Source of the DNA: Hyphomicrobiales bacterium
GTDB taxonomy: Bacteria; Pseudomonadota; Alphaproteobacteria; Rhizobiales; Rhizobiaceae
Length of the DNA stretch: 64,000 nt
NCBI GenBank assembly: GCA_900469445.1
Contig: UBXM01000006.1
Location: forward strand, 434,001-498,000
Direction: 5' to 3'
In this document: positions 11,772 to 21,239 of the stretch, one piece after another
How positions within the stretch are numbered: the first letter of the stretch is position 1
Layout: each line of letters opens with the position of its first letter
Made by a program: the position numbers and the translations under genes
Notes under the pieces: generated by a model
Databases searched by the model: none
Told to the model about the DNA's origin: nothing
Seen by the model: only the letters and a program-made list of their open reading frames with translations

Positions 11772-12782
11772 CTAAGCGGGCAGTGCGGATATTTCGTTCT
11801 TGCGGAAGGCTTCGGGGCTGACGCCCACCCATTTCTTGAATGCACGATAGAATGCGCTTGGTTCCGAATAACCGAGGCGCATCGCGATTTCGCTGACGGT
11901 CTGGTGTGTTTCCAGTAACAGGGTGCGGGCAAGTTCGCGGCGAATATCGTCCTTGATGCCGGCATAGCTTTGCCCTTCATCATGAAGGCGATGGCGGAGC
12001 GTCGATGCCGACATGCGCATATCCTTGGCCAAGGCGGCAAATCCGGCCCATTGGGTGGGCTCCTTCTGGCTCAGCCGGCGTCTGACTGCGGCTGCCGTGC
12101 CGGCGTCATACCTGTAGCGCAGAAGAATATTCGCCGGCGCCCCGCGCAAAAACTGCTTAAGAGCCTGCGGGGAGCGCGAGATCGGCAAAGCCAGCATGGC
12201 GCTATCAAAGCCGAGGCGGCTGACCGGCTGCGAAAAGCGAATGGGAGCCCCGAAGAATAGCCGATGATCCTCGCTCTGCTTCGGCTCGCTGCAGCGGAAA
12301 TCGACACGCCTGATCGGAATGCGCCTGCCCACGAGCCAGCAGGTCAGTCCGTGCAGGATGATCCAGTAGCTGCGATAGGCGAAAGCGGATTTCGGCTCGC
12401 CTTCACCGCTGAGCTCGACTTCTGCCATTCCGTCGCGCACGACGAGCCGGCCTGTCGGATCGCCGAGTACGAGGTTCAGAAAACGGAGCGCCCGGCGCAG
12501 CGCCTGTTCGAGCGTGGCCGCATGCAGCACGCAATGACAGAGTAGCGTGAAGCTTCCACGTTGCATCGGTCGCGCGCCGAGGCCAAAACATTCGTCATCC
12601 AGTTCCGCGGCGATCGCCAGCCACAACTGACCGAAGGTCTGCGCCGAGACCGGCTGGGTGACGACCGGCGGAAGGCCGAGTTTCGCGAGCAGCGGCTCGG
12701 TCGGTCGTCCGCTGCGGCGCAGGCTGTCGAGGGCTTCCTCGACGAAGCTCGGCGCAATCATATGGCGTTCGATCTCGGACAT
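11772..12782 (-). CDS. AraC-family transcriptional regulator (probable regulator of BCAA catabolism)
   Basis: A protein of 336 residues. The N-terminal two thirds look like the ligand-binding domain of OruR/ArgR-type AraC proteins (residues about 20-200). The C-terminal double helix-turn-helix includes MSASTLRHRLHDEGQSYAG and VSEIAMRLGYSEPSAFYRAF (about 245-320). The start MSEIERHM was chosen because the in-frame codons upstream lie in the conserved operator copy B and a spacer. The gene sits between the bkd operon and the divergent SDR-thiolase-acyl-CoA dehydrogenase operon. With operator copy B ending 12 bp before its start codon, it is probably autoregulated. The inducer is not known; a branched-chain acid or acyl-CoA is a guess. 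Confidence 0.88.
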   Translation of the reverse strand: MSEIERHMIAPSFVEEALDSLRRSGRPTEPLLAKLGLPPVVTQPVSAQTFGQLWLAIAAELDDECFGLGARPMQRGSFTLLCHCVLHAATLEQALRRALRFLNLVLGDPTGRLVVRDGMAEVELSGEGEPKSAFAYRSYWIILHGLTCWLVGRRIPIRRVDFRCSEPKQSEDHRLFFGAPIRFSQPVSRLGFDSAMLALPISRSPQALKQFLRGAPANILLRYRYDAGTAAAVRRRLSQKEPTQWAGFAALAKDMRMSASTLRHRLHDEGQSYAGIKDDIRRELARTLLLETHQTVSEIAMRLGYSEPSAFYRAFKKWVGVSPEAFRKNEISALPA

Positions 12783-12790
12783 GATCCACC

Positions 12791-12840
12791 CGCTATGGCA
12801 AAACTGGCCGAAATAATGGATCAGTTCCGTCATCGCTTGC
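12791..12840 (+). promoter_or_regulatory. Candidate regulator operator upstream of the SDR operon and the AraC gene (copy B)
   Basis: Read towards the SDR gene the site is ATGGCAAAACTG, 15 bp, CAGTTCCGTCAT (half-sites 12795-12806 and 12822-12833). It is followed by CGCTTGC, which is also conserved in copy A as GGCTTGC. Forty-two of 50 positions match copy A; most differences fall in the spacer. It ends 78 bp before the SDR start, almost the same distance as copy A to bkdA1 (81 bp). It covers the leader of the minus-strand AraC gene. One binding event could activate rightward transcription and repress the regulator gene. Confidence 0.75.
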
Positions 12841-12911
12841 AACAGAGAATACTCATAAACTTCTTTTGAAGGTGAGGTTGAGGAGCCTGCCGACAAGGGA
12901 GGAATGGCGCC

Positions 12912-13679
12912 ATGCTCATCCGTGATGCTGGTTTTATCGTGACCGGTGGCTGTTCGGGCCTCGGAGCGGCGACGGTGCGAATGATTGCCGAGGCCGGCGG
13001 CCGTGTCATGATCGCCGATCTTGACCGCGACAAGGGCGAAGCGCTTTCGCACGAACTCGGCAGCGCGGTCCGTTTTGTCCGAACCGATGTCACCAGTGCC
13101 GAGGATGGCGCGGCGGCGATCGCTGCTGCCGTGAAGGCCTTTGGCGGTCTGCGGGGGCTCGTCAATTGCGCCGGGATTGCGCCGGCGGAAAAGGTGATCG
13201 GCCGCGAAGGCCCGCATGCGCTTGATAGCTTTGCCCGGACGATCAGGATCAACCTTATCGGCAGCTTCAACATGCTTCGCCTTGCAGCGTCCGCTATCCA
13301 GTCCGGCCAGCCTGATGCCGAAGGCGAGCGCGGCGTGATCATCAACACCGCTTCGATTGCCGCGTTCGATGGTCAGATCGGGCAGGCGGCCTATGCCGCC
13401 TCAAAGGGTGGCATTGCGGCAATGACGCTGCCGATCTCACGCGAACTGGCGCGACATGGGATACGCGTCATGTCGATCGCTCCGGGTGTTTTCGAAACGC
13501 CGATGATGGCGGGCATGCCGGCGGAGGTGCGTGAGGCGCTTGGGTCAAGCGTACCGTTTCCGAAACGTCTTGGCCGTCCATCCGAATTCGCGGCGCTGGT
13601 CCACCATATCCTGGAAAACAACATGCTGAACGGCGAGGTCATTCGCCTCGACGGTGCAATTCGGATGGGCGCGCGCTGA
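12912..13679 (+). CDS. SDR-family 3-hydroxyacyl-CoA dehydrogenase (type II, HSD17B10-like)
   Basis: A classical short-chain dehydrogenase of 255 residues. It has TGGCSGLG (11-18) for the cofactor, NCAG (85-88), catalytic Ser148 in NTASIA and YAASK (Tyr161, Lys165). An acidic residue ends the second strand (MIADLD), which points to NAD rather than NADP. The sequence pattern matches type II 3-hydroxyacyl-CoA dehydrogenases, which oxidise 2-methyl-3-hydroxybutyryl-CoA in isoleucine breakdown. It is the first gene of the plus-strand operon with the thiolase (21 bp gap) and an acyl-CoA dehydrogenase, which fits that step. A strong GGGAGG lies upstream of the ATG. Confidence 0.88.
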   Translation: MLIRDAGFIVTGGCSGLGAATVRMIAEAGGRVMIADLDRDKGEALSHELGSAVRFVRTDVTSAEDGAAAIAAAVKAFGGLRGLVNCAGIAPAEKVIGREGPHALDSFARTIRINLIGSFNMLRLAASAIQSGQPDAEGERGVIINTASIAAFDGQIGQAAYAASKGGIAAMTLPISRELARHGIRVMSIAPGVFETPMMAGMPAEVREALGSSVPFPKRLGRPSEFAALVHHILENNMLNGEVIRLDGAIRMGAR

Positions 13680-13700
13680 TTGGCGCATGAAGGAGCGGAT

Positions 13701-14888
13701 ATGAGATTGCAGGATCCTATCGTCATTGTCGGTTCGGCCCGTACACCAATCGGTGGTTTTCAGGGCGAGTTGAAGGACGCGACGGCAGCAGATCTGGGTG
13801 CTGCCTCCATTCGCGCCGCGCTGGAGCGAAGCGGCTTGCCAGCGGAAGCCGTCGAAGAAGTTGTGTTCGGCTGCGTATTGTCGGCGGGCCAGGGCCAGGC
13901 TCCGGCCAGACAGGCGGCAGTCCAGGCGGGCCTTCCCTACGCTGCGGGTGCGACGACAGTGAACAAGATGTGCGGTTCGGGCCTCAAGGCTGTCATGCTC
14001 GGTCATGATCTGATCACGGCTGGAAGTGCATCGGTTGCTGTCGCAGGCGGCATGGAAAGCATGACGAATGCGCCTTACCTGCTTGAGCGTGCACGGGCCG
14101 GATACAGGCTGGGGCACGGACGCGTGATCGACCACATGTTTCTCGACGGGCTCGAGGATGCCTATGACCGGGGCCGGCTGATGGGCAGTTTCGCGGAAGA
14201 TTGCGCCGAGGCCTATCAGTTCACCCGTGAGACGCAGGATGCCTATGCGGTCACGTCGCTGGAGCGGGCGCAGAAAGCGATCGCGGAAGGCTGGTTCGGC
14301 GGCGAAATCACTCCCGTCACCGTCAAGTCGGGCAGGAGCGAGCATGTGGCGAGCCGCGACGAACAGCCCGGCAAGGCACGGCTCGACAAGATCCCGACGC
14401 TGAAACCTGCCTTCCGCGAAGGTGGCACGGTGACGGCCGCCAATTCCAGCTCGATTTCCGATGGTGCGGCGGCGCTGGTGCTGATGCGGCGTTCGGAGGC
14501 GGAGCGTCGGGGGCTTGCGCCGCTTGCCACGATCATCGGCCATGCCACACATTCCCAGGAACCCAATCTCTTCGCCACCGCACCCATCGGGGCGTTGCAG
14601 AAGCTCTCTGAGCGAACAGGCGTGCCGCTTTCCGGGGTCGATCTGTTCGAAATCAACGAGGCTTTCGCGGTCGTCGCCATGGCGGCGATGCGGGATCTCG
14701 ACCTGCCGCAGGACAAGGTCAACGTCCATGGCGGTGCCTGTGCGCTCGGCCATCCGATCGGGGCGTCGGGTGCCCGTATTCTGGTGACGCTGATTGCGGC
14801 ACTTCAACGTTACGATCTGAAGCGCGGCATGGCAGCGCTCTGCATCGGCGGTGGCGAGGCGACCGCCATTGCCATCGAACGATCCTGA
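13701..14888 (+). CDS. Acetyl-CoA C-acyltransferase (thiolase)
   Basis: A thiolase of 395 residues. The nucleophilic Cys91 lies in [12 protein letters not shown], the catalytic His351 in [10 protein letters not shown] and the second Cys381 in [14 protein letters not shown] is present at about residue 317. All residues needed for thiolysis are kept. The start ATG at 13701 follows AAGGAG at good spacing. Between the type II hydroxyacyl-CoA dehydrogenase and an acyl-CoA dehydrogenase, it most likely cleaves 2-methylacetoacetyl-CoA to acetyl-CoA and propionyl-CoA, or acetoacetyl-CoA. Sequence alone does not separate these uses. Confidence 0.92.
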   Translation: MRLQDPIVIVGSARTPIGGFQGELKDATAADLGAASIRAALERSGLPAEAVEEVVFGCVLSAGQGQAPARQAAVQAGLPYAAGATTVNKMCGSGLKAVMLGHDLITAGSASVAVAGGMESMTNAPYLLERARAGYRLGHGRVIDHMFLDGLEDAYDRGRLMGSFAEDCAEAYQFTRETQDAYAVTSLERAQKAIAEGWFGGEITPVTVKSGRSEHVASRDEQPGKARLDKIPTLKPAFREGGTVTAANSSSISDGAAALVLMRRSEAERRGLAPLATIIGHATHSQEPNLFATAPIGALQKLSERTGVPLSGVDLFEINEAFAVVAMAAMRDLDLPQDKVNVHGGACALGHPIGASGARILVTLIAALQRYDLKRGMAALCIGGGEATAIAIERS

Positions 14889-14901
14889 CCGGAGAAGACG
14901 G

Positions 14902-16029
14902 ATGATCCTTTCGGAGCTTCAGCAACAGATCCGCGACATGGCCCGAAGCTTTGCCCGCGAGCGATTGGCGCCCGGCGCGGCGGCAAGGGACCGGGAACAT
15001 CGGTTTCCGAAGGAGGAACTACAGGAGATGGGCGCGCTCGGACTTCTGGGCATGCTCGTACCGGAGGAATACGGCGGTTCGGATACCGGTGTGTTGGCCT
15101 ATGCCGCTGCCGTTGAGGAAATCGCCGCAGGCGACGGACCCTGCTCGACGATCATGAGCGTCCACAGTTCGGTCGGCTGTGTGCCGATCCTCAAATTCGG
15201 CACTGAGGAGCAGAAACAGCGTTTCCTGCCGAAACTCGCATCCGGTGAATGGATCGGAGGTTTTGCCCTGACCGAACCGCAGGCGGGCTCCGATGCCTCC
15301 AACCTGAAAACCCGCGCCCGCCGTGATGGCGACCATTATGTGATCGACGGTGCCAAGCAGTTCATCACGTCGGGCAAGAACGGGCAGGTGGTCATTGTCT
15401 TTGCCGTCACCGATCCCGATGCAGGCAAGAAGGGCATCACGGCCTTTATCGTGCCGACGGAGACACCGGGCTATGAAGTGATCCGTGTTGAGGAGAAGCT
15501 CGGGCTGAACGCGTCGGATACGTGCCAGATCGCCTTCAACGATATGCGGGTTCCGGCAGAGCTCAGGCTCGGCGAGGAAGGAGAGGGGTATCGCATCGCG
15601 CTTGCCAATCTGGAGGGTGGCCGGATCGGGATCGCGGCGCAATCCGTCGGCATGGCGCAGGCAGCCTTCGAGGCGGCGCGCGATTATGCCCGTGAGCGCA
15701 AGGCCTTCGGCAAGGCGATCTTCGATCATCAGGCAGTCGCCTTCCGACTGTCCGACATGGCGACGCAGATTGAGGCGGCACGGCAACTCGTCTGGCATGC
15801 GGCTTCCTTGCGGGAGGCCGGAATGCCGTGCCTGTCCGAGGCGTCGATGGCAAAGCTCTTCGCGTCGGAAATGGCGGAGCGCGTCTGCTCCGACGCGATC
15901 CAGATCCATGGTGGTTATGGCTACATGACCGACTATCCCGTGGAGCGCATCTATCGGGATGTGCGCATCTGCCAGATTTACGAGGGAACGAGCGATGTGC
16001 AGCGGCTCGTCATCGCTCGCAATCTGTGA
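14902..16029 (+). CDS. Acyl-CoA dehydrogenase, probable short/branched-chain type
   Basis: A flavoprotein of 375 residues with [26 protein letters not shown] and [17 protein letters not shown]. The catalytic Glu is in IYEGTSDVQ (about Glu361), the common position for short-chain and 2-methyl-branched-chain acyl-CoA dehydrogenases and unlike the Ivd enzyme at 5506-6669. GGAGAAG precedes the chosen ATG. With the SDR and thiolase genes it forms three of the four steps of 2-methylbutyryl-CoA oxidation; the hydratase is missing from this operon. The gene ends 30 bp from the convergent nnrS stop. Confidence 0.9.
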   Translation: MILSELQQQIRDMARSFARERLAPGAAARDREHRFPKEELQEMGALGLLGMLVPEEYGGSDTGVLAYAAAVEEIAAGDGPCSTIMSVHSSVGCVPILKFGTEEQKQRFLPKLASGEWIGGFALTEPQAGSDASNLKTRARRDGDHYVIDGAKQFITSGKNGQVVIVFAVTDPDAGKKGITAFIVPTETPGYEVIRVEEKLGLNASDTCQIAFNDMRVPAELRLGEEGEGYRIALANLEGGRIGIAAQSVGMAQAAFEAARDYARERKAFGKAIFDHQAVAFRLSDMATQIEAARQLVWHAASLREAGMPCLSEASMAKLFASEMAERVCSDAIQIHGGYGYMTDYPVERIYRDVRICQIYEGTSDVQRLVIARNL

Positions 16030-16059
16030 GGGCTGAGCGGCCTCGGTGGCTTCTGAACC

Positions 16060-17262
16060 TTATCTTCGCAATATGAACTTGCCGTAGAGGATTGCGTATC
16101 CACAGAAGGCCAGAACCCAGAGCAAGCCGGCGAGCGGCAGGAGCAGCATCGTGTGTTGTGGCGCAAGCGCTGCCACTATGCGCAACAGGGCTGCGGCGAC
16201 AACCGGCAGGTAGATGACGAGAACCGTCGAGGCAGGCGCGTGCAGCGACTGGCCGGAATGGCCGCGTGTGGCACGCGTCATCACCGCCAGCGTCATTGCG
16301 CCGATAGCCCCCGACGTCCAGGCATGAATGCCGGCGGACGCGAAGCTGGCATCGTCGGTGATCAGCGCGATGCCGGTGAGGACGAAACCGAGCGGTATGA
16401 ACAGGAAAGCGACGTGGAGAATGGTGACCAGCGGTTCGTAGCGCGTGCGCTCGGGGCACCATCTTGCCTGCCGGACCAGTTGCAGGACGCCGGCGAGCAG
16501 CATGAGGATCGCAGCCGGCGTTGCGAGAGCGTCCCATCGCGGCACCGCCGGCCATGCGGCGAGTGCTGCGGTTGAGATCACCATGACGGCGAGATCGAAG
16601 CGGCCGAAGGAGGGCGGTTCGCGGCCGGGATTGTTCTTTCTTAGCCAGTTGGCGGTAAAGTTGGGAATGATGCGGCCGCCGACGATGGCGATCATCAGGA
16701 TGATGGCGGCGATGGCGAGGCGCCCGGCGATCTCGACATGGGCGAAGCGGTAAAATTCATAGAGGAAAAGCGCCTGCGCCGCCGCGAGCAGGCCGATGAC
16801 GGCCGCCAGTTTGTAATTGCGCTTGTTTTTGGCCGCCACGACTTCGCGCAATGCATAAAGGCCAAGCACCACGAGGAAGGCGAGATTGATGGCGCTTGCG
16901 ACGGTAAGTCCCGTATATTCCGAGAGGAAGGTCGCCAAGCGACCCGCCAGCCAGAGCGCGAACAGAAGGGCGAGCGGTGTGCCCGTCAGTTTCTTGCGCT
17001 TGGTCCAGTTGGGCATGGCTGTCAGCAGGAAACCGGCAATGATGGCCGGCACATAACCGAACAGAAGCTCATGCTGGTGCCAGGCGATCGGCGACAGCGC
17101 CGTCGGCACATGCAGAAAACCGAGATACCACGGAACCCAGAGCAGGATCGACAGGGCGGCATAAAGCGCGCCGAAGAGGAAAAACGGCCGAAACCCTTCG
17201 AGCGCGAGGTTCGAAAGGCGGATTTTGGGGGCGGAGGCGGCGGTGTTCGGCATGGTCAGCAT
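16060..17262 (-). CDS. nnrS: NnrS family membrane protein (second copy)
   Basis: A very hydrophobic protein of about 400 residues with roughly 12 membrane segments. GFRPFFLFGALYAALS near the start, WHQHELLFGYVPAIIAGFLLTAMPNWT and GRIIPNFTANWL are NnrS signatures. NnrS proteins are haem- and copper-containing membrane proteins that ease nitric oxide stress during denitrification. The start ATG at 17262 overlaps the stop of the preceding nnrS gene; an in-frame ATG at 17253 is an alternative. Last gene of the ABC importer-nnrS-nnrS operon, convergent with the acyl-CoA dehydrogenase gene. Confidence 0.88.
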   Translation of the reverse strand: MLTMPNTAASAPKIRLSNLALEGFRPFFLFGALYAALSILLWVPWYLGFLHVPTALSPIAWHQHELLFGYVPAIIAGFLLTAMPNWTKRKKLTGTPLALLFALWLAGRLATFLSEYTGLTVASAINLAFLVVLGLYALREVVAAKNKRNYKLAAVIGLLAAAQALFLYEFYRFAHVEIAGRLAIAAIILMIAIVGGRIIPNFTANWLRKNNPGREPPSFGRFDLAVMVISTAALAAWPAVPRWDALATPAAILMLLAGVLQLVRQARWCPERTRYEPLVTILHVAFLFIPLGFVLTGIALITDDASFASAGIHAWTSGAIGAMTLAVMTRATRGHSGQSLHAPASTVLVIYLPVVAAALLRIVAALAPQHTMLLLPLAGLLWVLAFCGYAILYGKFILRR

Positions 17263-18476
17263 GTGTCCTGATCGATGGTGGCGGGCGACCACAAGAGGGG
17301 GAGATAGGCATAAAGCCAGAGAAGGAAGGCGGCCGCCCAGGTGAGAGCGGAAAGACCGTATGGGCCGCCGGGCGGGCTGAGGGAGGGCCAGAATTCCGGG
17401 ATGACACGCAGTGCCACGGCAGCGAGAAGACAGAGCATGGCAGCCCGGGTGATGCGTGAAAAACCGAGCGCCTGGCCGGTATGCAGCAGACCGGCAATCG
17501 ACAGGACCTGCAACACGCCGAGGCCAAGCCCGCCCATCAGCATCAGGTGCAGGCCGCCGAGCGGGGGAATATCGAGCCCGATCCTGCCAAGGCCGACGAG
17601 AAGAAGGCCAAACCCGGCAAGCAGGCTCGACAGCCAGAGGCCGGCGACCTCGAATTTCCAGCCTTCGCGGCCGATAAAACCTTCGGCGACGCGGTCGAGA
17701 AAGGCGGCGCCCGTCGCCAGCATCAGATAACCGCAGACGGCATCGGAAAAGCCTGCGAACTCGGCGGCGATCAGCAGACCGGCAAGCCCCGGCGCGAGAT
17801 TGATACGGCCCGGATGCGGACGATAGGGAGAGGTTTCCTCACTCGGATCGAGCACGCGGTTGGAGATCGGCACGGTGATGCGGGCGAGCGCCAGACCAAG
17901 CAGGCCGAGAAAGGCATATTGCATCAGCCGGATGGCGCGTTCGGCCTGGTCATAGGCGTCGATCAGCATGGCGTAGCGCAGCAGACCGGCTCCGATTGCC
18001 AGCGTTGCCAGCAGGAACACGAAGCCGGTCAAGCCCATGCTGCGCTTTTTCCAGCCGAGAAAGGTGGCATAACCGACAAGGAAAATCAGCCAGGCCTGAT
18101 CGAGAAGACCGGCAAGGATGATGCCGATATCCATCCCCAAAAAGCCGATCAGCCGGGCTGAAACCCAGAGGCCGACGAGGAGAAGGAGTGGCTTTCCCTT
18201 GAAACCATCCGTATCCGTCCATTCCGGCAGCGCCGATGTCAAAAAGCCCAGCAAGGCTGCTCCGAACGAACCGATCAGCAATTCCTGCGCATGCCAGTGA
18301 GCTGGCAGTGTATCTTGCGCGAAGGGCAGGCCGAGCTGCCATCCGGCCACCCAAAACAGTGGCCAGAGTGCTGCATGCAGGGCGGCAAGCGGGAAGAACA
18401 GTCGCAGACCTTCCGCTGTCGCAGCACGCAAGATATCGTGCCATCTCGACGTGGTGTCGATGGGCATGGCCGTCAT
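17256..18476 (-). CDS. nnrS: NnrS family membrane protein (first copy)
   Basis: A polytopic protein of 406 residues. EGLRLFFPLAALHAALWPL, WHAQELLIGSFGAALLGFLTSALPEWT and the ARITVPISNRVL region align with the same positions of the neighbouring NnrS, so the two are diverged paralogues rather than a recent duplication. The conserved histidine of WHAQEL, a probable metal ligand, is kept. The ATG overlaps the stop of the ABC ATPase gene (ATGA), tying it translationally to the importer. It probably protects the membrane from NO made by NirK. Confidence 0.88.
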   Translation of the reverse strand: MTAMPIDTTSRWHDILRAATAEGLRLFFPLAALHAALWPLFWVAGWQLGLPFAQDTLPAHWHAQELLIGSFGAALLGFLTSALPEWTDTDGFKGKPLLLLVGLWVSARLIGFLGMDIGIILAGLLDQAWLIFLVGYATFLGWKKRSMGLTGFVFLLATLAIGAGLLRYAMLIDAYDQAERAIRLMQYAFLGLLGLALARITVPISNRVLDPSEETSPYRPHPGRINLAPGLAGLLIAAEFAGFSDAVCGYLMLATGAAFLDRVAEGFIGREGWKFEVAGLWLSSLLAGFGLLLVGLGRIGLDIPPLGGLHLMLMGGLGLGVLQVLSIAGLLHTGQALGFSRITRAAMLCLLAAVALRVIPEFWPSLSPPGGPYGLSALTWAAAFLLWLYAYLPLLWSPATIDQDTC

Positions 18477-19219
18477 CCCGCCCTCCGTTCGTCGAGTTCC
18501 TCGACATGGCGAAACAGCGGGTCTTTCTTCATGAAGTGCTGCACGGTTTCGAAGATCATGCGGTCGTCGCGTTCGCCGGGGGCAAGAGGCACGGAACGTT
18601 CACCCAAAACGCCGTTGCCGCGCCGGTCGAGCACGACGATACGGTGAGCGATGCGCACGGCCTCGGCCATGTCATGGGTGATGAACAGCCCGGCGCGTTT
18701 GCCGCCACCCACATGGCGGATGACGATATCCTGCATGTGGCGGCGCAGGGCCGGGTCGAGCGCGGTGAAGGGTTCGTCGAAAAACAGGAAATCGGCTTCG
18801 CTGGCGAGTGCACGGGCAATCGCCGTGCGCTGTTTCATGCCGCCCGAAAGCTGCACCGGATATTTGTCGAGATCCTCTTCCTCCAGCGCCGCCGCCATGG
18901 CTGCGGCAACAATGTGGGCCTGACGGTCGCGGCCCGAACAATTTGCCGTAATGGCCATGCCGATATTTTTGCGCGCCGTCGCCCAGGGCAGAAGCCGTGG
19001 TTCCTGAAATACGACCGCGTGGCGCGTGTAGCTGCGGATGATATGTCCCTGCCGTGGTTCGACAAGACCGGCGGCGATATGCAGAAGCGTGCTCTTGCCG
19101 CAGCCGGAAGGCCCGACCAGCGCCACCAGTTCGCCCTCGCCGATGGAGAGCGTAACCCGGTCGAGAACGGTGCGGCCGAGAAAAGCGTGGCCGATGCCGG
19201 TGAGGTGAAGCGCGCTCAT
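18473..19219 (-). CDS. ABC transporter ATP-binding protein (nitrate/sulfonate/taurine type)
   Basis: An ATPase of 248 residues with Walker A GPSGCGKST (about 35-43), Q-loop VFQEPRLLPW, signature LSGGMKQR, Walker B FLFFDEPF and switch ITHDMAEAV. The EPRLLPW form and the short length are typical of SsuB/TauB/NrtD-like ATPases. It energises the permease encoded just upstream; both junctions are ATGA overlaps. In a denitrification locus the ligand could be an anion or a cofactor precursor, but nothing in the sequence settles this. Confidence 0.9.
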   Translation of the reverse strand: MSALHLTGIGHAFLGRTVLDRVTLSIGEGELVALVGPSGCGKSTLLHIAAGLVEPRQGHIIRSYTRHAVVFQEPRLLPWATARKNIGMAITANCSGRDRQAHIVAAAMAAALEEEDLDKYPVQLSGGMKQRTAIARALASEADFLFFDEPFTALDPALRRHMQDIVIRHVGGGKRAGLFITHDMAEAVRIAHRIVVLDRRGNGVLGERSVPLAPGERDDRMIFETVQHFMKKDPLFRHVEELDERRAG

Positions 19220-20025
19220 CGTTTCACACCCCATGGCCTTGCGGCACGACGCCATGCCTCCAGTTCGGAACGCGTCGGCTGGATCAGTCCATATTCGACG
19301 GCCAGAAGCGCGCTGACCGACAACAGGATCCATGCCAGCGCATTGGCGACATCGAGATTGGAGCGCGAGACGGCGAGCGCTTCGCCGATACCGCCGGCAT
19401 TGGCCAGAAGCTCGGCCATCACAGCCGCCTTAAACGCGGTGCCTAACGCCATGACGAGGATCGGGAAAAGCCGGTTCAGCATTTGCGGCATGGTGATGCG
19501 GATAAATCGGCGGAAGGGCCCCATGCCGAGCGACAACGCCATGTCGTCAAGTAGCCGGTCACGGCTGGCAATACCTTCGGCGGCGCCGAGAAAAACGATC
19601 GGCAGGCAGGCGACGGCGGCTGTGGTGGTGACGGTTGCCGCTCCGGTGCCGAACCAGATCATCAGAAGCACGATCCAGGCGATCGGCGGCACGCCGAGCA
19701 TGAGGGTGATCTGCGGCTGCACGAGACGCAGGATCGCCGGATGAAAACCGGCAAAACAGCCAGCCGCGGTGCCGATTACGCCGGCCAGCGCAAAGCCGGA
19801 AAGGGCGCGCGACGCCGTGGTTGCGAGCAGCTGCCAGGCGGTTGCGTCTCCCAGAAGCGCCTGCGCGGCGGCAAGCGTTTCCAAAGGAGAGGGCAGGATG
19901 AAGCTGCCATAGGCTTCATGCGCCACCTGCCAGATCGCCGCAAAAACGCTCAAGCCCGCAAGGCCGGACCAGCCGGACCAGAGGAATTGTCCCGTTCTCG
20001 ATGCGCGCTCGGCAAATGACGGCAT
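19216..20025 (-). CDS. ABC transporter permease (SsuC/TauC-like)
   Basis: A membrane protein of 269 residues with about six membrane segments (first about 20-40). The cytoplasmic loop carries AEGIASRDRLLDDMALSLGMGPFRRF (split here as about residues 160-185), followed by ITMPQMLNRLFPILV, which is the EAA contact region for the ATPase. The family carries nitrate, sulfonates, taurine or thiamine precursors. The gene is 9 bp behind the binding-protein gene and overlaps the ATPase start. The importer is encoded with two NnrS proteins and behind an NNR-type site, so it is likely made under denitrifying conditions. Confidence 0.88.
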   Translation of the reverse strand: MPSFAERASRTGQFLWSGWSGLAGLSVFAAIWQVAHEAYGSFILPSPLETLAAAQALLGDATAWQLLATTASRALSGFALAGVIGTAAGCFAGFHPAILRLVQPQITLMLGVPPIAWIVLLMIWFGTGAATVTTTAAVACLPIVFLGAAEGIASRDRLLDDMALSLGMGPFRRFIRITMPQMLNRLFPILVMALGTAFKAAVMAELLANAGGIGEALAVSRSNLDVANALAWILLSVSALLAVEYGLIQPTRSELEAWRRAARPWGVKR

Positions 20026-20034
20026 GGCCTGACC

Positions 20035-21063
20035 TCACAGATACAGCGTATCGCCCGGAAGTTTTCCGCCGATCATCTGTGCATTGGTTTTGGCGATTGC
20101 GCCGAGCAGCGCCTCGATCTCGGGGCGGGCCTGCCGGGCGGGTGTTGCGACGAGATTGGAGAAGGGAATGGCTTTCTCAATCACCGGCCAGGGCATGCCC
20201 AACGCCGATGCGGCGTGGCCGGCGGCGGCAGCTGGATTGGCAATGACCTCGGCCGTTGCCTTCTCCATCGCCGAGAGCAGAGGCACAATCTTGTCTGCAT
20301 GATCGCGAAGGAAGGTCGGAGCGAAAGCAAGTCCTGCCTGCGGCATGACGGGGCCGAGACCTGTGACCTTGCCCCATTCCTTCTGCATGTCGATGACGCG
20401 ATGAACCGTCTTTCCGGCCGTTGCCGCCTTGATGATGGCAGCGCTTGCAGCGGGTTCGGGGACGAGGGCGGTGTCGATCCGCCCGGACAGCAGCATCTGG
20501 ATTGCCTCTATCGGCGTCCCCGAACGGTTCACCGTCACCTTGTCCGTAAGTCCATTATGCGCCAGCACGGCGTCGAAAACCAATTCGGGCGTATCGTTCG
20601 GGAAGGGAACGATGATCGAGCGGCCGGCAAGATCGCCGATTCTTGAGATTTTCGGATCGGTTGAGACGATATGCAACAGTCCATTGGTCATGACGTTGGC
20701 CAGCTTGAGGCCGAAGCCGCGCGTGCTCAAATTGGCGGCCGAAGTCACAGGCATGACTATTGCCTGCATTTCACCGGATGTCAGGCCGGCGCGCATTTCG
20801 TCCGGAGTGCGCCATATGCGCAAAGTCACCTTGTCGGCCACGTCGCGCAGCATGCCTGCGCCAATGGCATAGGCAAGGGTGATCGAAGACCCAGCCGGCG
20901 GACCGTAAAGCACCAGTTGGTCGAGACCGGCGGAATGGGCTTTGCCGACAAAAGGCAAGCAGAGCGCGGCGCCTGCTCCTGCATGGAGAAGGGAGCGGCG
21001 TGTCATGCCGGGTGTCGTGGCAGCCGAACTTCCGGTTTTTACGGATAGCTTCGTTATCATCAT
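20035..21063 (-). CDS. ABC transporter substrate-binding protein (NMT1/nitrate-sulfonate type) with twin-arginine-like leader
   Basis: A protein of about 342 residues. After a short N-terminal extension comes GMTRRSLLHAGAGAALCLPF, an export signal with two arginines that resembles a Tat signal. The mature part has the type II periplasmic-binding pattern: LVLYGPPAGSSITLAYAIG, then GDLAGRSIIVPFPNDTPELV and LLSGRIDTALVPEPAASA. The start was set at the first ATG of a pair after AAAGGA. It opens the ABC-nnrS operon. An NNR-type box at 21116-21129 would put transcription start near 21081 if spaced at -41.5. The ligand is unknown. Confidence 0.85.
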   Translation of the reverse strand: MMITKLSVKTGSSAATTPGMTRRSLLHAGAGAALCLPFVGKAHSAGLDQLVLYGPPAGSSITLAYAIGAGMLRDVADKVTLRIWRTPDEMRAGLTSGEMQAIVMPVTSAANLSTRGFGLKLANVMTNGLLHIVSTDPKISRIGDLAGRSIIVPFPNDTPELVFDAVLAHNGLTDKVTVNRSGTPIEAIQMLLSGRIDTALVPEPAASAAIIKAATAGKTVHRVIDMQKEWGKVTGLGPVMPQAGLAFAPTFLRDHADKIVPLLSAMEKATAEVIANPAAAAGHAASALGMPWPVIEKAIPFSNLVATPARQARPEIEALLGAIAKTNAQMIGGKLPGDTLYL

Positions 21064-21115
21064 CGGGTCCTTTGCGGTTTCGGGCACGATCTTAGCTGTG
21101 CTGTCGCAGGCGTCC

Positions 21116-21129
21116 TTGCGTCAGCACAA
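21116..21129 (-). promoter_or_regulatory. FNR/NNR-type site for the ABC importer-nnrS operon
   Basis: TTGCG-TCAG-CACAA fits the CRP/FNR-family pattern TTG-N8-CAA seen at the nor, nap, nir and hemN promoters of this locus. The centre lies about 59 bp upstream of the binding-protein ATG. A class II position at -41.5 would give a leader of about 18 nt, enough for the visible Shine-Dalgarno sequence. The pattern alone can occur by chance; position and company support it. Confidence 0.65.
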
Positions 21130-21239
21130 AAAAGCACGACGGCGGAACGATTGAGTTCGGCAAGGCTCTCCGGGTCGGGATAAGCCGCTGCTGCCGATTG
21201 GTGGGAGAACGACAGACAATCCTGCAAAGGTTGCTTCCA

